In this document: one piece after another, positions 62,187 to 64,000 of the stretch | Position numbering within the stretch: the first letter of the stretch is position 1 | Layout of the letters: every line of letters starts with the position of its first letter | From: Trichlorobacter thiogenes | GTDB lineage: Bacteria > Desulfobacterota > Desulfuromonadia > Geobacterales > Pseudopelobacteraceae | Direction: 5' to 3' | Assembly: GCF_900167465.1 (NCBI RefSeq) | Contig: NZ_FUWR01000002.1 | Coordinates: 124,001-188,000, forward strand | DNA length: 64,000 nt | Notes under the pieces: generated by a model | What the model was told of the DNA's origin: nothing | The model's database searches: none | The model's input: the letters and a program-made list of their open reading frames with translations, nothing else | Made by a program: the position numbers and the translations under genes

Positions 62187-62368
62187 AGGCACTCGGCAGT
62201 AAATAAACATATCATCTTGCATCTCATCTTCGTGCCATATTTCGCTGCGCCTCAATCACAAAATCCTCAACGTAGAACAACTACGTCTGCGGTTTTGCTC
62301 AATCGGCACAGCAAAATCTGACATAAATCTGAGCGCCATCTGGCACATTTATTTACTGCCGAGTGCCT
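62187..62368. mobile_element. MITE-like palindromic element
   Basis: 182 bases bounded by perfect 21-bp terminal inverted repeats (62187-62207 and 62348-62368; outer end AGGCACTCGGC). The interior is also imperfectly self-complementary around a central CAACGTAGAACAACTACGT. There is no open frame of note. Structure suggests a non-autonomous element or a long transcript hairpin; no transposase is in the window and no clear target duplication was seen. Confidence 0.6.
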
Positions 62369-62453
62369 AAAAGGCGCGGCTGGATAGTGCCGCCGTATGC
62401 AATAAGGGCTACAGCAGGGCCTGCAATTTTCAGTTTCAGGTAAGTAAATAAAG

Positions 62454-62490
62454 TGAAGCCTCACCAGACATTAGATCTGATGAGGCTTCA
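62454..62490 (-). terminator. terminator of the gap gene
   Basis: GAAGCCTCA and TGAGGCTTC arms with an extra inner pairing CAGA/TCTG around one mismatch; the minus-strand transcript continues with TTT-rich sequence. About 25 bases after the stop. Confidence 0.65.
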
Positions 62491-62515
62491 TTGCAGCGGG
62501 GGCCGGGAGGCTGGC

Positions 62516-63958
62516 TTAGTTAGGCAGCGACGGCAGCTCAATCCCCGCCATTTTCTGCACCATCCGCACTACCTGACAGCTGTAACCAAACTCATTATCG
62601 TACCAGACATACAGCACGCAGCGGTTACCCTGGACAATGGTGGCCAGGGAGTCAACCACGCCGGCATGGCGTGAGCCGACAAAGTCGCTGGAGACCACTT
62701 CCGGTGACACCACGTAATCAATCTGGTTCTGCAGCGGTGAGTTGAGGGCGGTATCCCGCAGGAAGCTGTTCAGCTCCTTGACGTTGGTTTCCTGTCCCAG
62801 CCCCAGATTCAGGATCGCCAGGGAGACGTTGGGGGTTGGCACCCGGATGGCATTGCCGGTCAGCTTGCCAGCCAGATCAGGGATGACTTTGGCAACGGCT
62901 TTGGCAGCGCCGGTCTCGGTAATAACCATGTTCAGCGGGGCACTGCGGCCACGGCGTGAACCTTTGTGGTAGTTGTCGATCAGGTTCTGGTCATTGGTGT
63001 AGGAGTGGCAGGTCTCCACATGGCCGTGCTGGATGGTGAAACGGTCATGGATCGCCTTCAGCACCGGCACAATGGCGTTGGTGGTACAGCTGGCAGCGGA
63101 GAAGATGGTTTCGTTCTCAACGATCAGTTCGTTGTTGACCCCGGCCACCACGTTGGGGATATCACCCTTGCCCGGTGCGGTCAGGATTACCTTGCTGATC
63201 CCCTTGGCTTGCAGGTGGCGGCCCAGTCCTTCGCGGTCGCGCCATTTGCCGGTGTTGTCGATCAGGATGGCGTTGTTGATGCCATAGGCGGTGTAGTCTA
63301 CATTTTCCGGGGCATCGGCGTAGATGATCCTGATCATGTTGCCGTTAGCGATGATGGCGTTTTCTTCCTCATCCACGGTGATGATGCCGCTGAACTGGCC
63401 GTGGATCGAGTCACGACGCAGTAGGCTGGCACGCTTGAGCAGGTCGTCGGCACTGCCTTTACGCACTACCGCTGCCCGCAGGCGCAGCTTCTCGCCGCTG
63501 CCTGATTTTTCAACCAGCAGTCGGGCCAGCAGACGGCCGATCCGACCAAAGCCGTACAGTACAATATCCTGTGGCTCATCCAGCAGGGTGTGGCGTCCGG
63601 TGTTGACCGTTGCCAGTTCGCCCCGGAGGTAGTCACTGACACTGGTGGTTGCCTGTTGGTTACCAAAACCAACGGCAAGCTTACCGATATCGATCCGGGC
63701 CGGGGCCAGATCAAGCTGGCAGATGGCCTCGACAATCGGCAGGGTTTTAAGTGCTGACAGCTCTTCATCAATGATCAGACGGGCAAAGCGGTGGGCCTTG
63801 AGAATATCGATGGTGGTGCTGTGTACCAGTGAACGGCCATAGACCGTGCAGACAATGTTCCGTTCGCGGTAGAGCTGGCCAACCAGGGGCAGCATCTGCT
63901 CTGCTGCCTCTTCCAGTCCTTGCCATTCCTTCAGGTGATCTTCCTGTTTGCTTTTCAT
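62516..63958 (-). CDS. gap: glyceraldehyde-3-phosphate dehydrogenase, long form
   Basis: The 480-residue enzyme has an N-terminal extension of about 125 residues (opening with EWQGLEEAAEQMLPLVGQLYRERNIV) before the NAD(P)-binding domain with GFGRIGRLLARLL. The catalytic Cys is in SAASCTTNAIVP, and HSYTNDQNLIDNYHKGSRRGRSAPLN follows. Typical GAPDH is about 335 residues; the long form occurs in gammaproteobacteria and related deltas, where a gluconeogenic or redox role has been suggested. ATG 63958 has GGGGAA upstream. It ends the window's minus-strand content; the promoter region is cut off by the window edge. Confidence 0.93.
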   Translation of the reverse strand: MKSKQEDHLKEWQGLEEAAEQMLPLVGQLYRERNIVCTVYGRSLVHSTTIDILKAHRFARLIIDEELSALKTLPIVEAICQLDLAPARIDIGKLAVGFGNQQATTSVSDYLRGELATVNTGRHTLLDEPQDIVLYGFGRIGRLLARLLVEKSGSGEKLRLRAAVVRKGSADDLLKRASLLRRDSIHGQFSGIITVDEEENAIIANGNMIRIIYADAPENVDYTAYGINNAILIDNTGKWRDREGLGRHLQAKGISKVILTAPGKGDIPNVVAGVNNELIVENETIFSAASCTTNAIVPVLKAIHDRFTIQHGHVETCHSYTNDQNLIDNYHKGSRRGRSAPLNMVITETGAAKAVAKVIPDLAGKLTGNAIRVPTPNVSLAILNLGLGQETNVKELNSFLRDTALNSPLQNQIDYVVSPEVVSSDFVGSRHAGVVDSLATIVQGNRCVLYVWYDNEFGYSCQVVRMVQKMAGIELPSLPN

Positions 63959-64000
63959 ACCGTTGTTCCCCTCGGATAAAATAAAAACTCGTAATCATCT

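Overview
The window reads like the chromosome of a Geobacteraceae/Desulfuromonadales-type deltaproteobacterium (Geobacter or Trichlorobacter-like). This is inferred from gene content and order, not from a marker-gene search. The pointers are the block rpsF-rpsR-DUF2232-rplI, the block ispE-prs-rplY-pth-ychF, a two-iron desulfoferrodoxin, an oxalate/formate-type transporter behind a sigma-54 promoter, a PilZ protein, a GGDEF-hemerythrin sensor, LptF/LptG and an HpnN-like RND exporter. No tRNA, rRNA, transposase or CRISPR array was found.

Region 1-10.2 kb: the 3' end of a YjbQ-family gene and a small secreted protein, then a minus-strand signalling block. That block holds a YkgJ-type Cys-cluster protein, a PilZ protein, a Cache-HAMP histidine kinase, an NtrC-type sigma-54 activator, a solute-binding/PAS/GGDEF/hemerythrin protein and a porin. 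Divergent from it is an OFA-family MFS transporter. Its upstream region carries a textbook -24/-12 promoter and two identical-arm palindromes 62 bp apart, so the two-component pair probably controls the transporter.

Region 10.4-30.7 kb: mostly housekeeping. It contains a kinase/P-loop fusion, a second YkgJ protein, a ferredoxin-nitroreductase, a CBS/DRTGG pyrophosphatase, a methyltransferase, a DEAD-box helicase with a terminator-like leader, an ABC-F protein, a DUF815 ATPase, class I fumarase, cysE (with an IscR/Rrf2-like palindrome over its promoter), lpxC, an AsmA-like protein, a CNNM/CorC-type protein, and the ribosomal operon rpsF-rpsR-DUF2232-rplI.

Region 30.9-50.7 kb: a small cluster of Fe-S/Fe-Mo-type proteins (NifX-like, IscU-like, DUF302-like, a TDT channel, DUF134), a lipoprotein, an aminotransferase, an agmatine-to-putrescine pair (aguA-aguB) with an Hpt protein, ispE-prs-rplY-pth-ychF, dfx, lptF-lptG, an RND exporter with a small membrane protein of 59 residues ahead of it, and a calcium-type P-type ATPase whose mRNA looks leaderless.

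Region 50.7-62.5 kb is accessory. An HU/IHF gene, a DUF6933-like gene and an unassigned 454-residue protein lead into a tightly overlapping five-gene minus-strand operon (53.35-60.73 kb): phosphorylase-EAD1 protein, helical GASH-like protein, two paired GTPases, and a large GAP1-like protein that ends in the same EAD1-like domain as the phosphorylase. This matches the predicted GTPase-associated conflict (anti-phage-type) systems and is the most interesting locus here. It is followed by a KilA-N gene flanked by three copies of a 49-bp repeat and by a 182-bp MITE-like palindrome. The window ends with a long-form glyceraldehyde-3-phosphate dehydrogenase.
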